Positions 52,942 through 61,388 of a DNA stretch of 64,000 nt are shown here, piece by piece. Each line of letters starts with the position of its first letter. The stretch's first letter is position 1. Under the pieces are notes generated by a model. The model did not search any database. It was given only the letters and a program-made list of their open reading frames with translations, and was not told where the DNA came from. This DNA is from an uncultured Eubacteriales bacterium (GTDB lineage Bacteria; Bacillota; Clostridia; Oscillospirales; Ruminococcaceae). The stretch covers positions 19,475 to 83,474 of the forward strand of contig ONMZ01000003.1 in NCBI GenBank assembly GCA_900319075.1. Direction: 5' to 3'. The translations under genes and the position numbers were made by a program.

Positions 52942-53814
52942 ATGTATTACAAAAATTACGGCATAAACGGAGAGCTTGAATTAAGATATAACTCCCCTGT
53001 GAACACCAATGTTTCACGGGAGGAAAACCAACGGATAATAAAACTTTACAGAGCCTATCTGTTGAGCGGTGAACGAATAATGTTCGAGTGCTCCGGAAAG
53101 GTTCCCAAACAAAAACAAAAACATACAAAGATACTGAAAAAATACTTTGACATAAAATCCATTATCACATTTGCAGTAGTTGTTATTGCAGCACTCACGC
53201 TTTTCATCATGTGGCTGAATGATACCTCCAGGACAGCGCTTATCCTTGTGGCGCTGGCTTTCCCGTTTGTATATACCACCGGTGTTTTGCTGTACTGGCA
53301 TATTATAGACAGCAGCCCTGACCTTGAAGCCATCGGAAAAATAAAATATCTCATAACCGATAAGCGTATAATCGCAAGGCACAGAGATGACGTGAATATA
53401 ACGGATATAAACGATATTATCTATGTTATTCCTGAAAAGCGTGGACCAAAAATAGGAAATGTCATCCTTGCCACAAGCGAGCCTGAATACCCCGTGATCT
53501 TCGGGGGAGCGTACCAGCACTGCGGAATATATATGACAAGGGATTATTCCCAGGCGTTTCAGATCATCAGAACACTTATAATGGACAGAGATCTGAGGAA
53601 CGAGTTTATAAGCGAAAACAGCTCCGGATACGGCCAGATAAAAACTGCTGCCGCACCCCAGAGAAAATACCAAAGGACCATAGTTACAGACTACGGTGAG
53701 GGGCTTCACAAACAAAAGACAGACGTACAGATGGACGAGCTTGAGCTTCCCGACCAGCTAACAATGGATGCTTTGCTTGCCACAGATGAAGAATATAAGG
53801 AAGATGAGGAGTAG
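52942..53814 (+). CDS. Membrane protein with PH-like domain, arg cluster
   Basis: 290 aa. A soluble N-terminus (1-70), two TM helices (about 72-90, 93-117), then a PH-like beta domain (IGKIKYLITDKRIIARHRDDV, ITDINDIIYVIPEKRG, GGAYQHCGIYM) and an acidic tail. The YLITDKRII motif is typical of bacterial PH (bPH) domains. The middle of the arginine operon is an unexpected place; the argB start is 5 bp downstream. No function is known. Confidence 0.75.
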   Translation: MYYKNYGINGELELRYNSPVNTNVSREENQRIIKLYRAYLLSGERIMFECSGKVPKQKQKHTKILKKYFDIKSIITFAVVVIAALTLFIMWLNDTSRTALILVALAFPFVYTTGVLLYWHIIDSSPDLEAIGKIKYLITDKRIIARHRDDVNITDINDIIYVIPEKRGPKIGNVILATSEPEYPVIFGGAYQHCGIYMTRDYSQAFQIIRTLIMDRDLRNEFISENSSGYGQIKTAAAPQRKYQRTIVTDYGEGLHKQKTDVQMDELELPDQLTMDALLATDEEYKEDEE

Positions 53815-53819
53815 GTAAA

Positions 53820-54677
53820 ATGGAACTGAAAAACAATATGCGCTCACAGGTGCTCATAGATGCGCTGCCGTATATCCAGAAATATCATGACAAGATCGTC
53901 GTTGTTAAATACGGCGGAAATGCAATGACCAACAATGAGCTAAAAGATGCGGTAATGAACGATATCGTGCTGCTGAGCATGGTCGGCATAAAGGTCGTGC
54001 TCGTTCACGGGGGCGGACCGGAGATAAACGCAATGCTCAAACGGGTAGGCAAGGAAAGCAAGTTTATCGGAGGATTGCGCTATACCGACGAGGAGACAAT
54101 AGATATTGTTAAAATGGTCCTTTGCGGTAAGGTGAACAAAGAGCTTGTCAGCGCACTTCAGATGCACGGAGGAAAAGCTCTTGGTCTTTGCGGCTGCGAC
54201 GGACAGATGATAGTTGCACAAAAGCTTATGGGTGAGGTGGACCTGGGTTACGTGGGAGATATCAAAAAGATCACCACAAAGCCTATAATCGACGCTATAA
54301 ACAACGGCTATGTACCCATAATCTCCACCGTGGGTATCGGCGAGGACGGACACAGCTATAATATAAACGCTGATACGGCAGCCTCACGCATAGCTGCCTG
54401 TCTGAGAGCGGAAAACCTTATTCTTATGACCGACATCGTAGGTCTTTTAGAGGATAAGGACGACGATTCCACCCTTATCCCCACAGTCAATGTCAGCGAG
54501 GTGCCTTATCTTAAAAAGAAAGGAATCATCAGCGGCGGAATGATCCCCAAGATTGACTGCTGTGTGGAAGCTGTCAGACGAGGCGTAAGAAAGACATCTA
54601 TAATCGACGGCAGAATACCTCACTCGATACTTATCGAGCTTCTCACCAACGAGGGTATCGGTACCCAGTTCATCTGA
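53820..54677 (+). CDS. argB: Acetylglutamate kinase
   Basis: 285 aa amino-acid kinase fold. Phosphorylates N-acetylglutamate, usually the arginine-feedback step when the cyclic route is used. VVKYGGNAMTNNELK and LVHGGGPEINAML mark the phosphate site; SGGMIPKIDCCVEAVRRGV is typical. Length and the N-terminal helix (about 1-25) fit the arginine-sensitive hexameric type. Coupled to the gene upstream. Confidence 0.95.
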   Translation: MELKNNMRSQVLIDALPYIQKYHDKIVVVKYGGNAMTNNELKDAVMNDIVLLSMVGIKVVLVHGGGPEINAMLKRVGKESKFIGGLRYTDEETIDIVKMVLCGKVNKELVSALQMHGGKALGLCGCDGQMIVAQKLMGEVDLGYVGDIKKITTKPIIDAINNGYVPIISTVGIGEDGHSYNINADTAASRIAACLRAENLILMTDIVGLLEDKDDDSTLIPTVNVSEVPYLKKKGIISGGMIPKIDCCVEAVRRGVRKTSIIDGRIPHSILIELLTNEGIGTQFI

Positions 54678-54689
54678 TCTGACAGACAT

Positions 54690-54953
54690 ATGAACGAAAA
54701 GAATAAAAAGACAGCACTGACTGTCACCACCATAGTCAGCGCATTATGCCTTGTGCTTGCTCTGGTGCTTGGGGTGCTGTCACGCACAATAAATATAAAC
54801 AGCATTTTTTATTACATTCTTGCATACATCGCACTTGTCGCTATGCTCACAGATAGCTGTATAAGAAAAAAAGGTATGGCAAGGTTTCTTATGGTGCTTA
54901 TCTACGGCGTTGGCATAATCGCAGTAACGGTGCTTGTGATTTTTGTAAGGTAG
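54690..54953 (+). CDS. Small two- or three-TM membrane protein
   Basis: 87 aa. Basic start (MNEKNKKTA), TM segments about 10-30, 36-52 and 64-85. No recognised family, no strong ribosome site. It lies 12 bp after argB and 25 bp before argD on the same strand. Could be a real small membrane protein; its frame is well conserved in style, but this is the least secure gene of the cluster. Confidence 0.55.
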   Translation: MNEKNKKTALTVTTIVSALCLVLALVLGVLSRTININSIFYYILAYIALVAMLTDSCIRKKGMARFLMVLIYGVGIIAVTVLVIFVR

Positions 54954-54978
54954 AAGATATAAACGGAGGGAAAGTAAA

Positions 54979-56163
54979 ATGGGAACGATAGAAAAATTTA
55001 ACCAACATGTTATGCCTACATACGGCAGGCTTGACATCGTGCTTGATAAGGGACAGCAGCAGACTGCCACCGCCGAGGACGGAAAACAGTACATAGACTT
55101 TGGCTCGGGCATCGGCACAAACAGCCTCGGATACTGCGACAGCGACTGGGTTGATGCTATTTGTGCACAGGCAAGAAGCATTCAGCACACCTCGAATTAT
55201 TTTTATACAAAAGTCCAGGCGGACTTTGCAGCAAAGCTCTGCGAGACAACAGGATACAGTAAAGTCTTTTTCGGCAACTCCGGCGCAGAGGCTAACGAGT
55301 GCGCTATAAAGCTTGCAAGAAAATATAGCTTTGATAAGTACGGCAAGGACGCACAGAGAAATATCATAATCACTCTTGTGAACAGCTTTCACGGAAGAAC
55401 GCTTGCTACCCTTTCGGCAACGGGACAGGAGGTTTTCCACAACTACTTTTTCCCCTTTGTCCCCGGATTTGTCAACGTTGAGGCAAACAATATTGATGAC
55501 CTTAAAGCAAAACTTGCCGAGAATGAGGGCAAGGTCTGCGCTGTGATGTTTGAGTTCGTTCAGGGCGAGGGCGGTGTTTGTCCGCTTACAAAAGAATTTG
55601 TTGACGCTATATTTGAAGAGTGCGCTAAAAGCGATATTCTCACCATCGCCGACGAAGTCCAGACAGGCGTTGGCAGAACAGGAGCTGTTCTGACCTCGGA
55701 GCTGTTTGGTGTAAAGCCGAACATAACCACCCTTGCAAAAGGGCTTGCAGGCGGCGTTCCCATAGGCGCCTGCCTTGCAGACGAAAGCTGCTGTGATGTA
55801 CTCACAAAAAGCACCCACGGCTCCACCTTCGGCGGAAATCCTCTTGCCTGTGCAGGAGGAAATGTGGTCCTGAACAAGGTGAGCGACCCCGGATTTATCA
55901 GCGAGATAAACCGCAAAGCCGAGCTTTTCAAAAAACTGCTTTTGGAAATAGATGAGGTCCAAAGCGTTGACGGCATGGGACTTATGATAGGTGTGCGCCT
56001 TAAAACCAAAAAGGCAGCCGATGTCCTTGCACAGTGTGCAGAAAAAGGTTTGCTCATACTTACCGCAAAAGATAAGCTGCGTTTCCTGCCGCCGCTTAAC
56101 ATAAGCGACGAGAATATAATCAACGGAATGAAGATCGTCAAAGAGATACTTGACGAGAAATAA
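54979..56163 (+). CDS. argD: Acetylornithine aminotransferase
   Basis: 394 aa class III PLP aminotransferase. Makes N-acetylornithine from the semialdehyde with glutamate as donor. Motifs: FGNSGAEANECAIKLARKY, NSFHGRTLATLSATGQ, ADEVQTGVGRTG (Asp holding PLP) and TLAKGLAGGVPIGA (Schiff-base Lys), HGSTFGGNPLACAGG. GGAGGG precedes ATG 54979. Its stop is 13 bp before argF. Confidence 0.95.
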   Translation: MGTIEKFNQHVMPTYGRLDIVLDKGQQQTATAEDGKQYIDFGSGIGTNSLGYCDSDWVDAICAQARSIQHTSNYFYTKVQADFAAKLCETTGYSKVFFGNSGAEANECAIKLARKYSFDKYGKDAQRNIIITLVNSFHGRTLATLSATGQEVFHNYFFPFVPGFVNVEANNIDDLKAKLAENEGKVCAVMFEFVQGEGGVCPLTKEFVDAIFEECAKSDILTIADEVQTGVGRTGAVLTSELFGVKPNITTLAKGLAGGVPIGACLADESCCDVLTKSTHGSTFGGNPLACAGGNVVLNKVSDPGFISEINRKAELFKKLLLEIDEVQSVDGMGLMIGVRLKTKKAADVLAQCAEKGLLILTAKDKLRFLPPLNISDENIINGMKIVKEILDEK

Positions 56164-56176
56164 GGAGGAAAAGAAA

Positions 56177-57085
56177 ATGAAACATTTGCTTAAATTACTT
56201 GACCTGTCCAAAGAGGAGATAATGGATATCCTCAACCTTGCAGACCAGCTCAAATACGAAAACAAAAACGGCATCGAACACAAGATCCTCAAGGGCAAGA
56301 CCCTGGGAATGATCTTCCAGAAGTCCTCCACCCGAACAAGGGTTTCCTTTGAAACAGGAATGTATCAGCTGGGCGGACAGGCATTGTTTCTTTCCAACCG
56401 TGATCTACAGATAGGCAGAGGCGAGCCTGTTCAGGACACCGCAAGAGTGCTCTCACGTTATCTTGACGGTATTATGATCCGAACCTTTGAGCAGAAAGAA
56501 GTTGAAGATCTTGCAGAATACGGCTCTATCCCCGTTATAAACGGTCTGACAGATTTCTGCCACCCCTGCCAGGTGCTTGCCGATCTTATGACCATCAGAG
56601 AATTCAAGGGACGTTTTGAGGGCTTGAAAATGTGCTATATCGGAGATGGCAACAACATGGCAAACTCTCTTATCGTGGGAGGGTTGAAGGTAGGTATGAA
56701 AGTAAGCATCGCCTGCCCGAAAGACTATCAGCCGGATCCTCAGGTGCTTGAATTTGCAAAGGGATATGGCGATATGTTCTCTATGACCGATGTTCCCCTT
56801 GAAGCCGCTAAGGATGCAGATGTGCTGTTTACAGACGTCTGGACATCTATGGGCGAGGAAGCCGAGACCGAAAAGCGCAAGATCGCTTTTGCCGGCTATC
56901 AGATAAACGACGAGATAATGGCCGTTGCCAAAGCAGACGCTATGGTGCAGCACTGCCTGCCTGCTCACCGTGAGGAAGAGATAACCGAGAAGGTATTTGA
57001 AGCGCACGCCGGTGAGATCTTTGAAGAGGCTGAAAACCGCCTCCACGCCCAGAAAGCCGTTATGGTCAAGGTAATGGGTGAATAA
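56177..57085 (+). CDS. argF: Ornithine carbamoyltransferase
   Basis: 302 aa. Condenses ornithine and carbamoyl phosphate to citrulline. The carbamoyl-phosphate loop SSTRTRVSFE, FCHPCQVLADL and HCLPAHR (Cys of the HCLP motif) are intact. AAGGAGGA precedes ATG 56177; the longer frame to 56150 overlaps argD and lacks a site. Last gene of the arginine region. Carbamoyl-phosphate synthase genes are elsewhere. Confidence 0.96.
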   Translation: MKHLLKLLDLSKEEIMDILNLADQLKYENKNGIEHKILKGKTLGMIFQKSSTRTRVSFETGMYQLGGQALFLSNRDLQIGRGEPVQDTARVLSRYLDGIMIRTFEQKEVEDLAEYGSIPVINGLTDFCHPCQVLADLMTIREFKGRFEGLKMCYIGDGNNMANSLIVGGLKVGMKVSIACPKDYQPDPQVLEFAKGYGDMFSMTDVPLEAAKDADVLFTDVWTSMGEEAETEKRKIAFAGYQINDEIMAVAKADAMVQHCLPAHREEEITEKVFEAHAGEIFEEAENRLHAQKAVMVKVMGE

Positions 57086-57100
57086 TCAGTCGATGTATTA

Positions 57101-57136
57101 TTGAGGGGAACTCTTTTGGAGAAGAGTTCCCCTCAA
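57101..57136. repeat. Hairpin repeat after argF
   Basis: Perfect 15-base arms TTGAGGGGAACTCTT/AAGAGTTCCCCTCAA around TTGGAG. Same build (Gx4 arm, central CTTTTGGA) as the element after argC at 48499. Confidence 0.8.
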
Positions 57137-57184
57137 ACTCCTATGATGCTCTTAGGGGAGTGAAACCCAAAACCGAATAGGACA

Positions 57185-57229
57185 AATAAAGCCGGTGCTT
57201 ACTGAAATCAGTAGGCAGCGGCTTTTATT
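57185..57229 (+). terminator. Terminator-like hairpin closing the arg region
   Basis: AATAAAGCCG..TGC..TACTG pairs with CAGTA..GCA..CGGCTTTTATT over an AAAT loop with single-base bulges; moderate U tract. Confidence 0.6.
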
Positions 57230-57542
57230 AATTAGTTAAATAATAACTTCGCTATCTCATTAGAAGTATCTTCTACTGTATGTACGATATAAACACAAAT
57301 TCATCACAGTAAAGTTGATAATTCTTCATTTGTGTTGTCCTATTCATCAGATAACTCTAAATATTATAATACTTATGTAAAAGCATTTTGGGTATATTCA
57401 TTATTTCCGCTTGATTCTAAAATTATAATCTTACCCAGTTCAAATTAAGTTTTATCGCTTGTGGTATCTCTAATATCTCAGTTGTCTGTCAGATTTGGAG
57501 TATCTGATTTTTTGTTGCCAAAGTGTTGCCGGGGGAAAGCTA
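57230..57542. other. AT-rich junction without a gene
   Basis: About 310 bases of AT-rich DNA between the arginine region and the defence genes. No open frame with a ribosome site and no attachment-site repeat were recognised. Confidence 0.5.
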
Positions 57543-58097
57543 TTATCTTCTTAATGATTCTGGCAACATTTGGTTTAATTCTTCCCTTGAAAAGAATTGC
57601 GATTGATTTTCCTTTAATGATTTCTGAGCCAGTGCATAACTCTTGGAATCTGTTAATGGAGCATCGTCATATATTTTTGATAATTCTTCCTGAAGTGCAT
57701 CTCGTTTTACTACTATTTCATCTCTTGTCATTGTATCATAATCTGTTAGTAATGATAAGTATTTTTCTCTAATCATCCATAACTGATTTGATGAATTATG
57801 GTGTTTTCTATATAACTCCGATAATTCGGAATCTTTAGAATATGCGGTTAAAACTAATAATGCTGTTGAACACAATCCACCTACCCATGTGAGTATTACT
57901 TGATTTGTAATTAATGTTCCAATAAACCCTCCAGTTGAAACAGCTGAAAGTATCATTTGAGCCCATTTTAGTTTTTTATTTTTCTTATAAAGTCGTCCGG
58001 CATGGATTATCTGCGTAGTATGTGAGTAGGCAACTTTTCCGTATGCCTCCTCTATTTGATTATACAGTTCTATATCATGATGGGAATTTGCTTCCAT
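57543..58097 (-). CDS. SLATT-domain two-TM effector protein
   Basis: 184 aa. An N-terminal helix (EEAYGKVAYSHTTQIIHAG), two TM helices (about 46-88, ILSAVSTGGFIGTLI and GLCSTALLVLTAYSK) and a helical cytosolic C-terminus, the SLATT layout. SLATT proteins are predicted pore-forming effectors opened by a nucleotide signal or partner. ATG 58097 follows GGAGG and overlaps the CD-NTase gene by 23 bases, so the pair is co-translated. The DNA is clearly more AT-rich than the arginine genes. Confidence 0.82.
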   Translation of the reverse strand: MEANSHHDIELYNQIEEAYGKVAYSHTTQIIHAGRLYKKNKKLKWAQMILSAVSTGGFIGTLITNQVILTWVGGLCSTALLVLTAYSKDSELSELYRKHHNSSNQLWMIREKYLSLLTDYDTMTRDEIVVKRDALQEELSKIYDDAPLTDSKSYALAQKSLKENQSQFFSREELNQMLPESLRR

Positions 58098-58962
58098 ATA
58101 TTTTCCTCCAATTCTCGTGCCAACTATAAGTGTAACCGTTCGAATAGTCTTCTAATGCTTCCAAACACAATTCATACGCTTTTTGGGCATCGCTCTTGAA
58201 AGAATATTTTTTGTATACTCTTTCTCCGCTTCCAGGTTTTAACCAGTATTCTTGATCTGCGTTATCATATAAGTATTTAAAGAAATCTCTTGACATCCAG
58301 TCATAATATGAATACGACTTATCAGCATATTCATAATCATTAAGAAAGCGAAATGATATGGTGTCAATTAATATACCTGGCATAAGAACAGTATTTTTTG
58401 AATTCCACGCTCTTATCATTCTGCATAGCCTTTTTAAATTGTTATTGGTTTTCTTGTTTAGTGAATTAAAGCAGTCGATTTCTAATTTTGGATTCATTGT
58501 TTTCCATGAACCACCATTGTTTGTATCTGGATAGCGATACCCGCTACCATTCGAGTATTTGAAAGCTGGGACTACCTCAAACTGTACTCCATCGGTAAAG
58601 CAAATGTCTATTACTTGTCCATCTGCACTTATATCAGAACGACTATATGTACTTCTAAGGCTGAGCTTTACCACTTGTAAAAGATGAGATTGACCATTAC
58701 CAGAGTAATCGTCATATTTTGAATACTCACTCCATGGTAACTCAACTATAATATCAATATCACTTGTATAAATACAAGTACCCCTTCCGTATGAGCCGAC
58801 ATAAAGACTGTGTATTACGTCAGAATCAGTATTCCAAAAATCCTGATTGATTCTTTTCGTTATCGCATGATAGCGTGTTTGGATATTTGAAACGGTTTCT
58901 TCGCTCATTCTCAATTCATTGCAAAATGATTTAAAATCATCGCTGACAGAAATATTCCCCAT
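58075..58962 (-). CDS. SMODS-type CD-NTase (cGAS/DncV-like nucleotidyltransferase)
   Basis: 295 aa. The Pol-beta-type active site is complete: GSYGRGT (about 56-62), SDIDIIVEL (catalytic Asp 68 and 70) and VQFEVVPAF (third acid, Glu about 129), followed by the helical C-terminal SMODS region (LKRLCRMIRAWNSK). These enzymes make cyclic oligonucleotides on phage infection. Start ATG 58962 follows AAAGGAG; a TTG at 58977 is in that site. With the overlapping SLATT gene it forms a two-gene CBASS-like unit; no Cap2/Cap3 genes are present. The nucleotide product is unknown. Confidence 0.85.
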   Translation of the reverse strand: MGNISVSDDFKSFCNELRMSEETVSNIQTRYHAITKRINQDFWNTDSDVIHSLYVGSYGRGTCIYTSDIDIIVELPWSEYSKYDDYSGNGQSHLLQVVKLSLRSTYSRSDISADGQVIDICFTDGVQFEVVPAFKYSNGSGYRYPDTNNGGSWKTMNPKLEIDCFNSLNKKTNNNLKRLCRMIRAWNSKNTVLMPGILIDTISFRFLNDYEYADKSYSYYDWMSRDFFKYLYDNADQEYWLKPGSGERVYKKYSFKSDAQKAYELCLEALEDYSNGYTYSWHENWRKIYGSKFPS

Positions 58963-58990
58963 CTTTTCTCCTTTCAATGCTATTATTTAT

Positions 58991-59019
58991 ATTATACCAC
59001 ATTTCATCCTAAAACTCAA
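58991..59019 (-). promoter_or_regulatory. Promoter of the CD-NTase-SLATT pair
   Basis: Minus strand TTGAGT (59019-59014), 17-base spacer, TATAAT (58996-58991), 29 bp before the ATG. Confidence 0.7.
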
Positions 59020-59030
59020 CCTTTTTCCAT

Positions 59031-59074
59031 AAAAAGAATGGCAGACTACATTTTTGAGATATAGTCTGTCATTC
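59031..59074 (-). terminator. Terminator of the DUF262-HNH gene
   Basis: AATG-CAGACTA/TAGTCTG-CATT stem with a 13-base loop; U5 on the minus strand. It insulates the methylase/nuclease pair from the CD-NTase promoter. Confidence 0.85.
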
Positions 59075-59075
59075 A

Positions 59076-60191
59076 TTATTCCTGTCCTGACTTCTTCAAA
59101 TTACAATCCCTGCACAGCATCTGCAGATTATCGTCATCGGTCTTACCGCCGGAGTGCCAGGGCTTGATATGATCACCATGCATCTGTTCATACTCGTAAT
59201 GCTTGTTGCAGATCGGGCATATACCATGCTGCCTTTCATAAGCTCCTCGTTTTTGCGTATCTGAAAAGGCTCTGAGATTCAGATTTTTTTCGTTCCCGTC
59301 AAGCACATAATAGTATATACCCTTTTTATTTCCTACCTCATCATCTGCCATAAGCTTTGCAACAGATGTCTCAATTCGAGTTGGATCAAGCTCTGTATCT
59401 TTGTAGGTGTTATAGAGCAGTCCCCACTCTATACCCTTCATTTCTTTGCGATATACGGGGAATATCGTTTCTACCCATTCGATCACTCGCTTGAAATATA
59501 TCCATATCTGATTGGCGTTATCATCGTGCTGGTGAAGCGCCATGTATTCTTCTATCGTATCCAAACCATCACGGGCAGCGATCCACCTGATAGCGGTTTC
59601 GAGGTATTCCTGCCTGATAGGAGAACCCGACACATAGTTCTTCGCCATATTGTAGGCGGCACAGGTAGGCTTTGAAAAATGCAGTTTCGCATCTGAAAGC
59701 CAAGTGCCTGTATAGGCGGTATTGCGAAGCTCCTGAGCTGTCAGCGGTTTACCAGCTATATTGATGACTTTGAACCACTCATGTACCTCCGAGGGTGTAC
59801 CATCGCATACATAAATATCAAGGACATAATCATCTATCTGCTTTTGCAGGTCTTTCTCCAAGTTGAAGTAGTATTTTTCATCTACCGCAAATGTTCTCTC
59901 ACTTTCGGCAGCGTAACGGCAGATAGAGATCGTTCTCTGTTGTCCGTCCATCAGCTCGTAACGCCCGTCATCTGTTTTTGCCCAGTACATCGTGTTCAGA
60001 GGGAAGCCTTTCTTGACGGTGCGAATAACTTCATCACGCTCTTTCGGAGCATAAACATATTCACGCTGATACGGCGGTCTGACATCAAGCAGTCCGCCAT
60101 AGGCAACGATGCCCTCAATGCCGTCTGTTCCACGTTCTTCATAGCCTTGACACAACTCTGCTACTGATATTTGAATACGCTCGATTTTCAA
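59076..60191 (-). CDS. DUF262 (ParB-like) protein with C-terminal HNH nuclease
   Basis: 371 aa. DUF262 domain about 1-200: RPPYQREYVYAPKERDEV and MDGQQRTISICRY (DGQQR at 82-86, the ParB/NTPase-like motif). A helical middle, then an HNH domain (about 324-371): CPICNKHY, HGDHIKPWHSGG, LCRDCN with two zinc knuckles and the catalytic His. DUF262 proteins occur in GmrSD and other modification-linked restriction systems. Start is TTG 60191, overlapping the methylase stop by four bases (TTGA). I infer it is the cutting subunit of a restriction-like pair; whether it cuts unmodified or modified DNA is open. Confidence 0.85.
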   Translation of the reverse strand: MKIERIQISVAELCQGYEERGTDGIEGIVAYGGLLDVRPPYQREYVYAPKERDEVIRTVKKGFPLNTMYWAKTDDGRYELMDGQQRTISICRYAAESERTFAVDEKYYFNLEKDLQKQIDDYVLDIYVCDGTPSEVHEWFKVINIAGKPLTAQELRNTAYTGTWLSDAKLHFSKPTCAAYNMAKNYVSGSPIRQEYLETAIRWIAARDGLDTIEEYMALHQHDDNANQIWIYFKRVIEWVETIFPVYRKEMKGIEWGLLYNTYKDTELDPTRIETSVAKLMADDEVGNKKGIYYYVLDGNEKNLNLRAFSDTQKRGAYERQHGICPICNKHYEYEQMHGDHIKPWHSGGKTDDDNLQMLCRDCNLKKSGQE

Positions 60192-61246
60192 ACTTCATCA
60201 CCATTCTTTCTTTTTCTGATAGCTATTCTCTTGTATTTGGCTTTTCCATTTATAACAGGTTTAGCAAGATCGAGGTCGTTCGTTACGCTGCCGCCATCAA
60301 ACTTGCCAAGTATCTCAAATTGTTCTTCACAGTGCGATGCAAGATAGGTTATGGGGACACCCATGATCTTATCAGTATCGCAGGGAATCTCAGCAACAGT
60401 TTCAACATGAATCGCATCATAAGTATCGTATGTCGGATACGCTTCAGGAGTATAATGTTTGTAAAGATCAAGCGGTTGGTGACGAATATCTATATCCATA
60501 TTCGTAAACCAACAGATGTTGCCGAGCCTCCGCCATTTCTGACCGTCCTCATCCTGTTTGTAATCGGTGTTCTTAGCTTCATAGTAATCAGGTACTTTGA
60601 ACCAGAAATGCCCAGCGTTATAACCGAGCCACATTTTGTTCTCTCTGAAATAATGGAATATCTCCTTAAACGTGATATGATTCATATTGCCGAGGACAAG
60701 GAATTGCTTTCCGCTCTCTGCGAGCAAGGGAATATACTCTTTCATCAGTGAGAACGGTGGATTTGTTACAACTATATCACATTCATTCAGCAGAGCGATA
60801 CACTCCTTGGAACGGAAATCACCGTCCTCATTCAGAAGCATAAGAGCATTCTTCTTGTTTTTCAGCAAATATTCAACATCACTAAGGTCAACCGTTGCAT
60901 CACCGTTTACATCTGTTACTTCGGAAATCTCGATCTTATAAGGCTTTCTGCCTTCACCTGCCGGATAAGTTATCTCCTCATCGGCAAACAAAGAAAGCTG
61001 TGTATATGTGATAGGAGAAGTTGCATAACAAGTGGTTATCAGCTTTTTTAAACCGAGAGTGTTGAAGTTCAAAGCAAAATACTTGAAGAAATTGCTCTCG
61101 TAGGGATCGTCGCAGTTACAGAGTACTGTTTTCCCCTTGAAATACTTCCTGTAATGACGCAGTTCTTCCTCTATTGTTGATAGCTGTGTATAAAACTCAT
61201 CAGTCTTACCTGCCTTTGACATGTGCAGATTACTGTTACCCGCCAT
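60188..61246 (-). CDS. EcoRI-family adenine-specific DNA methyltransferase
   Basis: 352 aa. Resembles the EcoRI methylase family (PF13651): TDEFYTQLSTIEEEL at the start, LCNCDDPYESNFFKYFALNF, and the catalytic VVTNPPFSL (NPPF at 162-165). It would methylate adenine (N6). ATG 61246 is preceded by GGAGGTG at 5 bases; the frame back to 61291 enters the leader. The promoter carries a palindrome (61303-61328) and a divergent Xre-type gene. The nuclease gene overlaps its stop. Confidence 0.87.
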   Translation of the reverse strand: MAGNSNLHMSKAGKTDEFYTQLSTIEEELRHYRKYFKGKTVLCNCDDPYESNFFKYFALNFNTLGLKKLITTCYATSPITYTQLSLFADEEITYPAGEGRKPYKIEISEVTDVNGDATVDLSDVEYLLKNKKNALMLLNEDGDFRSKECIALLNECDIVVTNPPFSLMKEYIPLLAESGKQFLVLGNMNHITFKEIFHYFRENKMWLGYNAGHFWFKVPDYYEAKNTDYKQDEDGQKWRRLGNICWFTNMDIDIRHQPLDLYKHYTPEAYPTYDTYDAIHVETVAEIPCDTDKIMGVPITYLASHCEEQFEILGKFDGGSVTNDLDLAKPVINGKAKYKRIAIRKRKNGDEV

Positions 61247-61302
61247 ATTGCACCTCCGAAAACTTGCATCTACTGAAACTTCTCGCCCCAAAACTTTCGT
61301 GT

Positions 61303-61328
61303 ATAGAATATATTATAGCATATTCTAT
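61303..61328. promoter_or_regulatory. Palindromic operator in the methylase/regulator divergent promoter
   Basis: ATAGAATAT and ATATTCTAT, perfect 9-base inverted arms separated by 8 bases. The left arm covers the bases just downstream of the methylase -10 and the right arm its spacer. It lies just upstream of the weak -35 of the Xre gene. This is the arrangement of controller-protein sites in restriction-modification systems. Confidence 0.65.
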
Positions 61329-61340
61329 CGTATTTAGCAA
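61312..61340 (-). promoter_or_regulatory. Promoter of the methyltransferase-nuclease operon
   Basis: Minus strand TTGCTA (61340-61335), 17-base spacer, TATAAT (61317-61312), overlapped by the palindrome. Confidence 0.75.
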
Positions 61341-61388
61341 GTGAAATCGGATATAATATTCCAAATGAGAAACTTGGAGGTGAGGCAA

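Noticed and set aside
54898-56331. 477-codon minus-strand open frame across argD
   Set aside because: Exact antisense of argD, which has full motifs, a ribosome site and operon context; no ribosome site or known domain on the minus strand.
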